Below, one piece after another: positions 1 through 9,814 of a DNA stretch of 64,000 bases. A program made the position numbers and the translations under genes. The DNA is from CAWBJP01 sp044867425 (lineage in GTDB: Bacteria > Actinomycetota > Acidimicrobiia > IMCC26256 > BP-133): NCBI GenBank assembly GCA_044867425.1, contig JBIOUX010000220.1:18945-82944 (forward strand), read 5' to 3'. Positions within the stretch are counted from its first letter, which is position 1, and the number at the start of each line of letters is the position of its first letter. The notes under the pieces were generated by a model, which ran no database searches, was not told the DNA's origin, and saw only the letters and a list, made by a program, of their open reading frames with translations.

Positions 1-135
1 GCGTACCTGCACTGCCCCAACGGCTTCGGGCGCTCGAAGCTCGGCGTCGACTACTTCGAGCGGGTGCTGGGCGGGCCGGCCACCATCCGGAACTGGAAGA
101 CGGTCACCAGGTTGGTCGAGCTGAGCCGGGCCTAG
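1..135 (+). CDS. DUF1697 family protein, C-terminal end only
   Basis: The reading frame enters from the left edge and stops with TAG at 133-135, so only about 44 residues are visible. They contain the motifs HCPNGFGRSKL and IRNWKTVTRL, which match the conserved C-terminus of the DUF1697 family; as recalled, family members are about 180 residues. The function of the family is unknown. The next gene starts 9 bases downstream on the same strand, so the two may be co-transcribed. The family call rests on the motif match alone. Confidence 0.8.
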   Translation, partial: AYLHCPNGFGRSKLGVDYFERVLGGPATIRNWKTVTRLVELSRA

Positions 136-144
136 TGTGACCCC

Positions 145-1737
<1,593 letters not shown>

Positions 1738-1805
1738 CGACCCAAACCCGGCGTAGGTCCCACCCCAGCCTTGCCCTGGCGCGAAGGCGGCCACAGGCTG
1801 ATCGC

Positions 1806-2636
1806 ATGCGAGTGGGAGGAACCCGGAGCGTTGGCGTGGTGAGCGAGCGGGTCGGCGGTGCAGGTCTCCTGGTCAGTCTCCTACTGGTCGGCGCGGCCGG
1901 CCTGGCGGCGTTTGGCGGAGGAGACCGAACCGGGCTCGTGACCACTTTCCTTGGCACCGCCGTCGTCGCCTTCGCCGTGGGCATGTTCGGCGTGCGACGA
2001 CGGGTGACCGGAGTCGGCGTCCGGGTTCCTCTCCTCGTTGCCTCGGCGGTCGCCGCCGTGGCCGTCATCGCCGGAACGGTCCTGCCCGTGTCGGGGGTCG
2101 TCCTGGCCATCCCGGTGGTCGTGCTCGCCGTCTTCGTCATCGCCCAGGGTGGCTGGCGCGTGGGTGATGCCGGGATCTTCGCCCTGCTTCTCGGCATGGG
2201 GACGGGCGCCGGCTACATACTGGCCGCCACCTTCGATTCCGACACCGGCAGCTACGGCGACCAGGGCGCGCTGCTGCTCATCGCCCTGGGCGTGATGGCG
2301 TCCTGCGCCGCGGTAGCCCTGCACCGGGGGTGCGGCCGGCGGCTGCGGTGGGCATTGGTCCTTCCTCCGGCACTGGCCATGGCCGCGGCCGTGGGCGGTG
2401 CCGACCTGGTGGGGGACGCGGCCCTGTTGGTCTTCGGGCTGCCCGCCCTCCTCTCCCTGGCCGGCGCCTGGATGTGGATCGGCGTGGCCCTGGTGCGGGG
2501 GTCAGGGCAGATGCACCTGAACCGAGTTGCTGCGCCCGCTCTTGGTGAGAAACCGCTCCAGCTGAGGGCGGAAGTGCGGGTGGGTGACCGAGGCGAGGAC
2601 GTTCTGGATCTCGAACTCCGTGCACTCCTCGACTGA
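1806..2636 (+). CDS. polytopic membrane protein of unknown function
   Basis: A 276-residue protein made almost entirely of hydrophobic, Ala/Val/Leu/Gly-rich segments, consistent with seven or eight membrane helices. I do not recognise a family. ATG 1806 gives the longest form, but GTG 1836 has a better placed GGAG about eight bases upstream and may be the true start. The last roughly 45 codons (2502-2636) lie antisense to the 3' end of the enoyl-CoA hydratase-like gene and encode a charged, non-membrane tail. That tail may exist only because the frame stays open there. The frame is plausible as a gene because of its continuous hydrophobic periodicity. Confidence 0.6.
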   Translation: MRVGGTRSVGVVSERVGGAGLLVSLLLVGAAGLAAFGGGDRTGLVTTFLGTAVVAFAVGMFGVRRRVTGVGVRVPLLVASAVAAVAVIAGTVLPVSGVVLAIPVVVLAVFVIAQGGWRVGDAGIFALLLGMGTGAGYILAATFDSDTGSYGDQGALLLIALGVMASCAAVALHRGCGRRLRWALVLPPALAMAAAVGGADLVGDAALLVFGLPALLSLAGAWMWIGVALVRGSGQMHLNRVAAPALGEKPLQLRAEVRVGDRGEDVLDLELRALLD

Positions 2637-3311
2637 CTGGCGCCAGCCCATGTGGAAGCGGTCCTTGGCCATGGCCTGCAGGTGGGTGGGTGCGGCGGCG
2701 AGGTCGGTGGCGATCCGGGTCACGTGGGCGGCGAAGTCGGCGGCGGGGTAGACCCGGTTCACCAGCCCCCACTCCAGCGCCTCAGTGGCATCAAGCGTGC
2801 GGTTGGTCAGCATGAGCTCCATGGCCCGGCGCATCCCCACGATCCGGGCCAGGGAGTAGCTGGTGGCCGTGTCGTTGGCGATCCCGATCGAATGCCAGGC
2901 GCACACGAACCGGGCGCGGTCGGCGCACACGGCCAGGTCGGCGGCGAGGGAGATCCCGAAGCCGCCGCCGGCGGCGACGCCGTTCACCGCCGCCAGCACC
3001 GGCTTGTGCAGCCGGATGATCCGGTGGAGCACCTGGTGCCACCACCGCGCCAGCTCGTCGAAATGCTCACGGACCTCGTCGTCGCTGCCGGTGGGGATCT
3101 CCTTCAGGTCGAAGCCGGAGCAGAAGGCACTGCCGGCGCCGGTCAGGACCACGGCGCCGACGTCCTCCCGGACATCGCAGGCGGCCAGGGCGTGGAGGGT
3201 CTCCCGCAGCGCCACCCGGCCGAGGGCGTTGGCCCGCTCGGGGATCTGGAAGGTGATGGTGGCGGCGCCGCCACCATCCACGTCGAGCCGGATCTTCTCG
3301 TAGTCCTTCAC
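2502..3311 (-). CDS. enoyl-CoA hydratase/isomerase family protein
   Basis: A 269-residue crotonase-fold protein. It has the oxyanion-hole segment SAFCSGFDLKE and the second loop NGVAAGGGFGISLAADLA, and the C-terminal helix ends in a LERFLTKSG-like sequence. The usual second catalytic glutamate position reads as part of GIANDTATSYSLARIVG, closer to the isomerase/PaaG-like branch than to classic hydratases, so the exact reaction (hydration, double-bond isomerisation or other acyl-CoA chemistry) is open. The GTG start is chosen because GGGAGG lies five bases upstream. The 3' end overlaps the convergent membrane-protein gene by 135 bases. Confidence 0.85.
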   Translation of the reverse strand: MKDYEKIRLDVDGGGAATITFQIPERANALGRVALRETLHALAACDVREDVGAVVLTGAGSAFCSGFDLKEIPTGSDDEVREHFDELARWWHQVLHRIIRLHKPVLAAVNGVAAGGGFGISLAADLAVCADRARFVCAWHSIGIANDTATSYSLARIVGMRRAMELMLTNRTLDATEALEWGLVNRVYPAADFAAHVTRIATDLAAAPTHLQAMAKDRFHMGWRQSVEECTEFEIQNVLASVTHPHFRPQLERFLTKSGRSNSVQVHLP

Positions 3312-3388
3312 GGTTGCCTCCCGCTGGTCGATGCCACCGGGAAGCATGCCTGGTGGCGGACCGGTCAGGGCAGGTACCCTCAAGAGCA

Positions 3389-4129
3389 ATGGGGAGGAGA
3401 GAGGGCTGGGGCCTCTCACCGATCGGTTGGGTGCTCGTCCATGTCATCGCCGTGGTCGAGCTGGCCACCATGGTCGGGCTGTGGCGGCCGTTGGGGACCT
3501 TGGGGATGGTCCGCGTCTCCGCGTCCGTGGTGCCCGTACTGGTGCTCCTGGCTGTGTTCGGCTCCCGGCTCCACTCGGGCCGGTGGCTGCCGTTCCTGGT
3601 CTGGGCCGCAGCGATCGCCGCCGTCCCCGCCTGGTGCTACCCCGACCTCTTCGGCGGGCTGGGCGGGCTCTGCGGGTACGTCCTCGCCGCTCTCCATGAG
3701 GAAGTGGTGTTCCGGGTCGCCCTTCCCCTCATCGTGTGGCGCATCCTCCGCCGGGCCGACTTCAGCCGGGGATGGTCGCGGGCCGGGGCCATCCTCGTCC
3801 CGGCCGCGCTGTTCTCCGTCCTGCCCAACCACCTCCGGCAGGCCGACTCCGTCCTCGGGGTGCTGCCCTTCTTCACCTTCGCCGTCCTCCTGGGTCTGCT
3901 GGTCCGGCGACCCGACGTGCTGCCCGCCGCCGCGCTGACCCACCTGGCGGTGAACCTGCTCACCATCCCCGTCCTCTCCGGCGCCGTGAGCCCCCTGGCC
4001 CGGACGGTGGCCGTCGCCGTCCTCCTCGGCACCTTCGCCTTCTGCGCCCTCTTCCTGTCCGGCGAGCCCGACCGGGGCGGAATACCGGCCGGCGGCACCG
4101 GTGTTGGCTCTTGGGATCCCACTGTTTGA
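3389..4129 (+). CDS. CPBP family intramembrane metalloprotease
   Basis: A 246-residue polytopic membrane protein. It carries the CPBP (Abi/CAAX protease-like) motif HEEVVFR near residue 105 and a second motif THLAVN near residue 184; Glu and His in these motifs are expected to hold the catalytic metal or activated water. Bacterial members are membrane peptidases, some tied to bacteriocin self-immunity, but nothing here identifies the substrate. The start is ambiguous: ATG 3389 has no obvious binding site, and a GGGGAGGAG stretch lies just inside it. The thioredoxin gene follows 14 bases downstream on the same strand. Confidence 0.8.
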   Translation: MGRREGWGLSPIGWVLVHVIAVVELATMVGLWRPLGTLGMVRVSASVVPVLVLLAVFGSRLHSGRWLPFLVWAAAIAAVPAWCYPDLFGGLGGLCGYVLAALHEEVVFRVALPLIVWRILRRADFSRGWSRAGAILVPAALFSVLPNHLRQADSVLGVLPFFTFAVLLGLLVRRPDVLPAAALTHLAVNLLTIPVLSGAVSPLARTVAVAVLLGTFAFCALFLSGEPDRGGIPAGGTGVGSWDPTV

Positions 4130-4143
4130 CCAGGAGCTTTCCC

Positions 4144-4503
4144 GTGCCCACCATCGCCTTGACCCAGGACACCTTCAGCGACACCGTCGCCGGCAAGGAC
4201 ATCGTGCTCGTGGACTGGTGGGCCTCGTGGTGCGGGCCGTGCCGGAGCTTCGCTCCCGTGTTCGAAGCGGCCGCCGAGGAGCACCCCGACGTCATCTTCG
4301 GCAAGGTCGACACGGAAGCCGAAGCCGAGCTGTCCGGCGCCGCTCGGATCGCCTCGATCCCCACGATCATGGCCTTCCGGGAGGGGATCCTGGTCTACCG
4401 CCAGTCCGGCGCCCTCCCGCCCGCCGCCGTCGACGAGCTCATCAGCAAGGTCCGGGCCCTGGACATGGACGAGGTCCGCCGGATGGTGACCGTCGGCCAG
4501 TAA
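4144..4503 (+). CDS. thioredoxin
   Basis: A 119-residue thioredoxin-fold protein with the canonical WCGPC redox motif at residues 29-33, the cis-proline segment ASIPTIMAF, and the usual FGKVDTEAE strand. It should act as a general dithiol reductant in the cytoplasm, since no signal peptide is visible. GTG 4144 is chosen because GGAG lies seven bases upstream and the product then begins at the usual distance from the active site. The C-terminal extension, ending VGQ, is slightly longer than in minimal thioredoxins. No thioredoxin reductase lies in the window. Confidence 0.92.
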   Translation: MPTIALTQDTFSDTVAGKDIVLVDWWASWCGPCRSFAPVFEAAAEEHPDVIFGKVDTEAEAELSGAARIASIPTIMAFREGILVYRQSGALPPAAVDELISKVRALDMDEVRRMVTVGQ

Positions 4504-4509
4504 CCAAGG

Positions 4510-4902
4510 TCAGCCGGTGTAGCCCCCGCTGCCGTAGGGGCGGGTGAGGATCTCGAGGAAGTGGCCGCTCGGGTCCTCGAAGTACACCCCGCGCCCGCCG
4601 TCCCGGGTGTTGATCTCCCCGGGGTGCTGGCGGAAGGGATCGGCCCAGTAGGCGAGCCCGCGCTCCTGGATGCGGCCGAAGATCTCGTCGAACTCGCCCT
4701 CCGTGATGAGGAAGGCGTAGTGCTGGGACGTGATGTCGCCGTCGGCATCGATGAAGTCGAGGGTGACGTCGTTGTCGACCTCGACCCCCAGGAAGGGGCC
4801 GAAAGGCTTGGGCGCCGGCAGACCCAGGATCTCGGAGAGGAAGGTGGCCGAGACGTGCTTGTCCCGGGCCGAGACGATGGTGTGGTTCAGCTGAACGGTC
4901 AC
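4510..4902 (-). CDS. VOC (glyoxalase/bleomycin resistance) family protein
   Basis: A 130-residue single VOC unit pair. It begins VQLNHTIVSARDK, has FLSEILGLP, and ends with the typical GVYFEDPSGHFLEILT motif carrying the metal-ligand Glu. VOC proteins bind a divalent metal and act on varied small molecules (isomerases, dioxygenases, drug-binding proteins), so the substrate cannot be named. GTG 4902 is taken as start because the fold begins there and AAGGAG lies ten bases upstream; the frame is open further upstream but that stretch does not look like protein. It converges with the thioredoxin gene, 6 bases apart. Confidence 0.85.
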   Translation of the reverse strand: MTVQLNHTIVSARDKHVSATFLSEILGLPAPKPFGPFLGVEVDNDVTLDFIDADGDITSQHYAFLITEGEFDEIFGRIQERGLAYWADPFRQHPGEINTRDGGRGVYFEDPSGHFLEILTRPYGSGGYTG

Positions 4903-4936
4903 GGCCGGGACGCTCCTTTCCAAGCGCCGCAGGCGC

Positions 4937-5218
4937 TCAGTCCACCGGAAGCCGGGACAGTAGCTCGGTCTTCTTCTCCTCGAACTCCTCCAGGTCGATC
5001 GTCCCGGCTTCGAAGCGCTCATGGACGATCTCGACCATGCGCAGGAGCTCGGCGGGGGAAAGGGGCTTCAACTCTTCGCTGGGCTCGGCCTGGGTGTCGA
5101 GTTCCGGCTCGTTGGCAGCCGCGGCGCGCTCCTCCCGGCGGGCCCGCTTGGCCGCCGCTTTGGCCTTCTTCTGCCGCTCACGCTGCAGCTTCTCGAAGCT
5201 GGTTCGTTGTACGCCCAT
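4937..5218 (-). CDS. small SHOCT-like domain protein
   Basis: A 93-residue protein. Residues about 8-35 are a highly basic helical segment rich in Lys, Arg and Ala; a short acidic linker follows; residues about 57-93 form a SHOCT-like short C-terminal domain with the pattern LLRMVEIVHERFEAGTI then EEFEEKKTELL. SHOCT modules usually sit at the ends of bacterial proteins and mediate oligomerisation. A cytoplasmic role with possible nucleic-acid contact through the basic helix is only a guess. It lies upstream of the VOC gene in the same direction. Confidence 0.72.
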   Translation of the reverse strand: MGVQRTSFEKLQRERQKKAKAAAKRARREERAAAANEPELDTQAEPSEELKPLSPAELLRMVEIVHERFEAGTIDLEEFEEKKTELLSRLPVD

Positions 5219-5406
5219 ACCGGATCCTCACCGTCGGGAATCCCCCGTCCTTTGGCCTCCACCATAGAGGTCCATACCCGGTAATGGTCCGCATTCCCAC
5301 CCCGGCGGTGCTCCGAGGGGTCGCATGGCGCCACTCCAAGGGTCGTCTCGCGCCCAACTGGGTAGTGGCTCAGGTGACCGTGATCCGGAACACCTAGGGT
5401 GGAAAC

Positions 5407-5895
5407 GTGCAAACCAGACCGGTCCAACGCCTTCTTGTCTCCCCGCTGGTCCTCCCGCCGGTCCGCCTCCTGGCCGGCCTGGCCGCCGCCGTCGCCATGA
5501 CGGTCGGTCTGATGTCGTGCGGCTCGGATGAGGGCAAGCCCCCCGCCACGGCGTCGGCTGCCTTCAGCCGCCTCGACCCCGAGCAGTTCGCCGCCCGGAT
5601 GGGCGACGCCGCCCAGGTGATCAACGTCCACGTCCCCTACGAGGGCGAGCTGGAACACACCGACGCCTTCATCCCTTTCGACCGCATCCTGGGTGACGAC
5701 CGGCTGACGGCTGACAAGCGCTCCGAGGTGTTCCTCTACTGCAAGTCCGGGCGCATGTCGGAGATCGCCGGGAACGCCCTCAACCAGGCCGGCTACACCA
5801 ACGTCTCCCACCTCGAAGGCGGCATGAAGGCGTGGGAGGCGGCGGGCAAGCCGCTCCTCCACCAGCAGACCGAGACTCCAACCGACAACCATTAG
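5407..5895 (+). CDS. rhodanese-domain lipoprotein
   Basis: A 162-residue protein with a basic N-terminus, a hydrophobic segment and a lipobox ending LMSC with Cys38, so it is probably a lipid-anchored extracytoplasmic protein. Residues about 50-150 form a rhodanese-like domain with the active-site loop YCKSGRMS (Cys112) and the closing segment HLEGGMKAWEAAGKP. The loop is one seen in single-domain rhodaneses, which carry persulfide sulfur or serve as thiol sensors. GTG 5407 starts the signal region. The C-terminus is a short polar tail. The neighbours give no clue to a partner. Confidence 0.87.
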   Translation: MQTRPVQRLLVSPLVLPPVRLLAGLAAAVAMTVGLMSCGSDEGKPPATASAAFSRLDPEQFAARMGDAAQVINVHVPYEGELEHTDAFIPFDRILGDDRLTADKRSEVFLYCKSGRMSEIAGNALNQAGYTNVSHLEGGMKAWEAAGKPLLHQQTETPTDNH

Positions 5896-6015
5896 CCACG
5901 CTCCGTCCGACAGCCAGTGTCGGCACCGATACAATGAAGTGGCTGGTTGTCCCCTCGGGTCGACGGCCAGTCACTGTGGCGCCTGCCATGCGTCCCGAGT
6001 CCCGTATGGCCCCGG

Positions 6016-9000
6016 ATGCGCCCGACAACTGACCGGGGGACCGAACTGAAGATCAACTTCGAGGCGCTCGCCTCCTCGGAGGCGGCTGGCTACGCGACAG
6101 CCGAGGAGCAGGCCACCCTGCGGGCCGCCCCGGCGGAGTGGGCCGCGACCTTACGGCGCCTCCTGGCCGAAACCGAAGCCGCCATCCCCGCCGCCCGGCG
6201 CATCACCGGCCCGGAACGCGACCAGGTGGTGGCCGACTTCACCGAGGAGCGGGACCGGCTGCGGCGCTCCCTCTCCCGGCTGGAGGGCCGGCCGGAACCC
6301 CCCGCCCGCCAGCCCAGCCGCTCCGACGGCGATCGCCGGCCGGCCAGTGAGCCCCTGCCCCCCGCTCCCCCCGCCCTGCAGGCCTCGTGGCAGGACGGGC
6401 ACATCGTGCTGTGGGCCGCCAGCCACTCCACTCCCCGCCCCGCGGTGGAGGAGCGCGACCGGCTCCTGGACGAAGCCGGCGCCGGTTCGATGGCCTGGGA
6501 GCACCATCCCGGTGTTCCTGTTCCCGGCGGCGGGCGGGCGGCCGCCGTGTCCGCCCCCGTGGCCGATGCCCTCGGCTGGCTGGTGGGGGTCGGGACTGGA
6601 CAGCTGGCGCCGGGCGCCGCCCCCAGCCTGCGCTGGCTGGGCGAGGTGGCGGCCTGGGCCACCGAGCTGGTGGCCCGGGGACAGATGATCCCGACCCTGG
6701 TGGGTCCGGGTGCCGGGTCCCGTTCGGGACGGTCGGCCACCGCCGAGCACCGCATCCGCTGGGTCCCCGCCCTGGTCGACGCCGACCGGCTCCGCGACCT
6801 GTCGTCCCGGATGCCCGGGGCCGTGGCCGCCGTGGAACAACCCCGGGGGAGACCCGCCCAACTGTGCCGGTCGGTGCTGGGGGCCGCGGTCGACGCCGTG
6901 TGCCGGGCCGGCGCCGGCCGGCTGGTGACGGCGGCGACCGTACCCGTGGCCCGCTCCCGGGCCGAGGTCCGCGAAGCCGTCCTCGCCGCCTTCGACGGGG
7001 GACCCTTCGTCGCCGCCGTGCGGCCAGCCACCGAGCTGGCCGACGAGCTGGCCCGGTGGACGGCGCCGGTGACCGGCGACCGGACACTGACCCTCACCGT
7101 CCGCCTCGCCGCCCCGGAGGACGACGGCGGATGGCTGCTCAGCGTCGAGGTCGACGGGCCCGACGGCAGCCGCCAGCACGTGGAGGATGCCCTGGACGGC
7201 GACCGCCCGGCCCGGGCCACCGCGGTGGAGACGGAGCTGCGCCGCCTCGAGCGCCTCTTCCCCGCCCTCCAGCGCCCGGGCCGGCGCCGGGGGCGGGTGG
7301 TCCTCGACGGCTCCGAAGCCCTCGACCTCATGACCACCACGGGACCGGTGCTGGAGGCCGCCGGGTTCCGGGTGCGGGTTCCCGCTCTGGCCCGGCGCCG
7401 GCCCTCGCCCCGGCTTCAGCTCACCGCCGAAGCGTTCAGCGGGCCGTCGCTGGTGGGCGCCCAGCAGCTGTCCAAGGTCCGCTGGTCGGTGCTGGTCGAC
7501 GACGTGGAGCTCGACGCCGCCGCCATCGGCCGCCTCGCCGCCCAGGCCCGGCCGCTGGTCAAGGTCAAGGGCGGGTGGGTCGAGCTGGACAAGGCCGACC
7601 TCGACGCCGCCGCCGCCGCTCTGGCCGAGCGGGAGGGCATGACCGAGCTGTCCGGAGCCGCCATCCTCCGCCATGCCGTCGGCCTCGAAGGCGGCCCCCT
7701 CAGCGGCCCCACCGTGGTGGACGGGAGCGGCTGGGCCGTCGACCTGGTCCGGGGCGCGGCCGCCGGTGCCGCCCGTCCGCTCCCGGCCCCCGCCGGCTTC
7801 GACGGTGAGCTCCGCCACTACCAGGCCGAGGCCCGGGGCTGGCTCGGGTTCCTCGACCGGGCCGGCCTGGGCGGCTGCCTGGCCATGGACATGGGACTGG
7901 GCAAGACCCCGACCGTCCTCGCCCACCTGCTGGAGGGGCGGGAGGCCGGACCGGCCCTGGTCATCGCCCCCGCCGCCGTCCTGTCCAACTGGGCGGCGGA
8001 GGCCGGGCGCTTCACCCCCGAGCTCGACGTGCGGATCCACCACGGCGCCGACCGGGCCGGGGCCGAGGACGTGGCCGCCGAGGTCGCCGGAGCCGACGTC
8101 CTCCTCACCACCTACGCCACCGCCGTGCGCGACGTGGACGCCCTGGCCGAGATCGAGTGGGACCACCTGGTGGTCGACGAGGCTCAGGCCATCAAGAACC
8201 CGGCCAGCGACACCGCCCAGGAGCTCCGCCGGATCCCGGCCCGCAGCCGGCTGGCCCTCACCGGCACGCCGGTGGAGAACGGCCTGGGTGACCTGTGGGC
8301 CATCCTCGACTTCACCAACCCGGGCCTGGTCGGGCCCCGGGCCACCTTCGTCGAAGCGCTCTCCCGCAGCGGAGAAGGCAAGGGGCGGGCGGGGGAGGCC
8401 GCGCTGCGGGCCCTCAACGGGCTGCTCGTGTTCCGGCGCACGAAGGCCGAGCCGGAGATCGCCGCCGAGCTTCCCGACAAGATCGACGAGCTCGACCGCT
8501 GCGCCATGACCCCCGAGCAGGTCGGGCTGTACCAGGCGGTGCTGGACAACCTCTTGGCCGAGGGCCCCGAGGATGAGGACCGGGGCGCCCGCAAGGGTCA
8601 TGTGCTGGCCGCCATCACCCACCTCAAGCAGATCTGTGACCATCCCGCCGCCTACCTCGACGACGACACCGGCCCGCTCGACGGACGGTCGGGCAAGCTG
8701 GCCCGGCTCGAGGAGCTGGTCGACGCCGTCTTCGAGGCCGGGGAGCGCATGCTCGTGTTCACCCACTTCGCCCGGTGGGGGGAACGGCTGGCCGCCCACC
8801 TGTCGAAGCGGACCGGGGTGGAGGTCGACTGCTACCACGGCGGGCTGACCCGCAACGCCCGGGACCGCCTGGTGCGCGAGTTCCAGGAAGGCACCGGGCC
8901 GGGAGCGCTGGTCCTGTCGATCAAGGCCGGGGGCACCGGACTCAACCTCACCGCCGCCAGCCACGTCGTCCTCTACGACCGGTGGTGGAACCCGGCGGTC

Positions 9001-9258
9001 GAAGACCAGGCCCGCGACCGGGCCTGGCGGATCGGGCAGTCGCAGACCGTCGTCTCCCACCGGCTCATCTGTCCGGGCACGGTGGATGAGCGGGTCGAGG
9101 AGGTGGTGGCGGGCAAGCGTCACATCGCCGACCTGGTCCTGCCGGCCAGCAGCACGCTCGGCGATCTCGACCCCGAGCAGCTGCGCGTCGCCCTCGGCCT
9201 GGGTCCCGGGGCCATCGTCGATGAGGTGTCCCCCGCGTCGCGGGAGGCGGCGGCATGA
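6016..9258 (+). CDS. SNF2-family DEAD/DEAH-box helicase
   Basis: A protein of about 1080 residues. The N-terminal half (to about residue 590) matches the bacterial SNF2-associated region (DUF3670-like) in position and composition. The SNF2 ATPase follows: DMGLGKT near residue 625, DEAQ near 720 and LTGTPVENGLGDLWAILDF near 760. The C-terminal helicase lobe has LVFTHFARWGERL, GGTGLNLTAASHVVLYDRWW and ARDRAWRIGQ near 1000. It is expected to be an ATP-driven translocase on double-stranded DNA or nucleoprotein. The start is uncertain: ATG 6016 is used, but CTG 6046, after a GGGGG stretch, would also fit. It overlaps the next gene by ATGA. Confidence 0.9.
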   Translation: MRPTTDRGTELKINFEALASSEAAGYATAEEQATLRAAPAEWAATLRRLLAETEAAIPAARRITGPERDQVVADFTEERDRLRRSLSRLEGRPEPPARQPSRSDGDRRPASEPLPPAPPALQASWQDGHIVLWAASHSTPRPAVEERDRLLDEAGAGSMAWEHHPGVPVPGGGRAAAVSAPVADALGWLVGVGTGQLAPGAAPSLRWLGEVAAWATELVARGQMIPTLVGPGAGSRSGRSATAEHRIRWVPALVDADRLRDLSSRMPGAVAAVEQPRGRPAQLCRSVLGAAVDAVCRAGAGRLVTAATVPVARSRAEVREAVLAAFDGGPFVAAVRPATELADELARWTAPVTGDRTLTLTVRLAAPEDDGGWLLSVEVDGPDGSRQHVEDALDGDRPARATAVETELRRLERLFPALQRPGRRRGRVVLDGSEALDLMTTTGPVLEAAGFRVRVPALARRRPSPRLQLTAEAFSGPSLVGAQQLSKVRWSVLVDDVELDAAAIGRLAAQARPLVKVKGGWVELDKADLDAAAAALAEREGMTELSGAAILRHAVGLEGGPLSGPTVVDGSGWAVDLVRGAAAGAARPLPAPAGFDGELRHYQAEARGWLGFLDRAGLGGCLAMDMGLGKTPTVLAHLLEGREAGPALVIAPAAVLSNWAAEAGRFTPELDVRIHHGADRAGAEDVAAEVAGADVLLTTYATAVRDVDALAEIEWDHLVVDEAQAIKNPASDTAQELRRIPARSRLALTGTPVENGLGDLWAILDFTNPGLVGPRATFVEALSRSGEGKGRAGEAALRALNGLLVFRRTKAEPEIAAELPDKIDELDRCAMTPEQVGLYQAVLDNLLAEGPEDEDRGARKGHVLAAITHLKQICDHPAAYLDDDTGPLDGRSGKLARLEELVDAVFEAGERMLVFTHFARWGERLAAHLSKRTGVEVDCYHGGLTRNARDRLVREFQEGTGPGALVLSIKAGGTGLNLTAASHVVLYDRWWNPAVEDQARDRAWRIGQSQTVVSHRLICPGTVDERVEEVVAGKRHIADLVLPASSTLGDLDPEQLRVALGLGPGAIVDEVSPASREAAA

Positions 9259-9608
9259 GCAACGGTGGCGGAGGCGGCGGAGGCGGCGGGAACCGGCGGC
9301 GGCGTCCCAAACAGGGCAGCCAGCCTGCTGGTCCGAGCAAGGGGCGGGCCTCCAGCGGCCGCCGCACCTCGGATGCCGACTTCTGGGGCCGGCCCCCCGA
9401 GTCGCCGCCGGCCGTCACCAGGATCCGGGCCACCGCCGACCCGGCTGCGCTGCCCCGCTCGCTGGGCGACCCGCCGCTCGGGCCCAACCCCGCCGCCGCC
9501 GCCCACCACCTGGCGGTGATCTACGAGGAGGCGGTACGGGCGGGTACCGCCCTGGCCGCCGCCAGCGGGCTGCTCGACGACGAGGCCGAGGGCCTTCCCC
9601 CCGCCTGA
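9255..9608 (+). CDS. glycine/arginine-rich small protein coupled to the SNF2 helicase
   Basis: A 117-residue protein whose ATG overlaps the helicase stop in ATGA, so translation is probably coupled. It opens with a glycine run followed by RRRRP. A low-complexity linker follows, then a helical C-terminal half containing AAAHHLAVIYEEAVRAGTALAAASGLL. No known domain is recognised. The basic Gly/Arg tail could contact nucleic acid and the helix could bind the helicase; both are inference from composition and gene order. It is a hypothetical protein and could be a dedicated accessory subunit. Confidence 0.7.
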   Translation: MSNGGGGGGGGGNRRRRPKQGSQPAGPSKGRASSGRRTSDADFWGRPPESPPAVTRIRATADPAALPRSLGDPPLGPNPAAAAHHLAVIYEEAVRAGTALAAASGLLDDEAEGLPPA

Positions 9609-9814
9609 CCGCCGCCTCCGGCGTTTCCGTCGCCGGGCCGCGTCCCTTCACCCGCTCCAAACGCCGGCGCCGGCCACTTTCGGTCGCCGGGTGGCAAAGG
9701 GGACTTCTTCCGGCAAGCGCTTCCGGGCTAGTTACGGTCGCCCTGGGGCCCTGCCGACACCCTCCTTAAGTCCGCAAGTCCGCGTGAAGTCCCGCGGCGC
9801 GATTGGAGGGCACT

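Noticed and set aside
6151..9123. 990-codon minus-strand open frame opposite the SNF2 gene
   Set aside because: The residues are Gly/Pro/Arg-rich without domain order. The plus strand has all helicase motifs.
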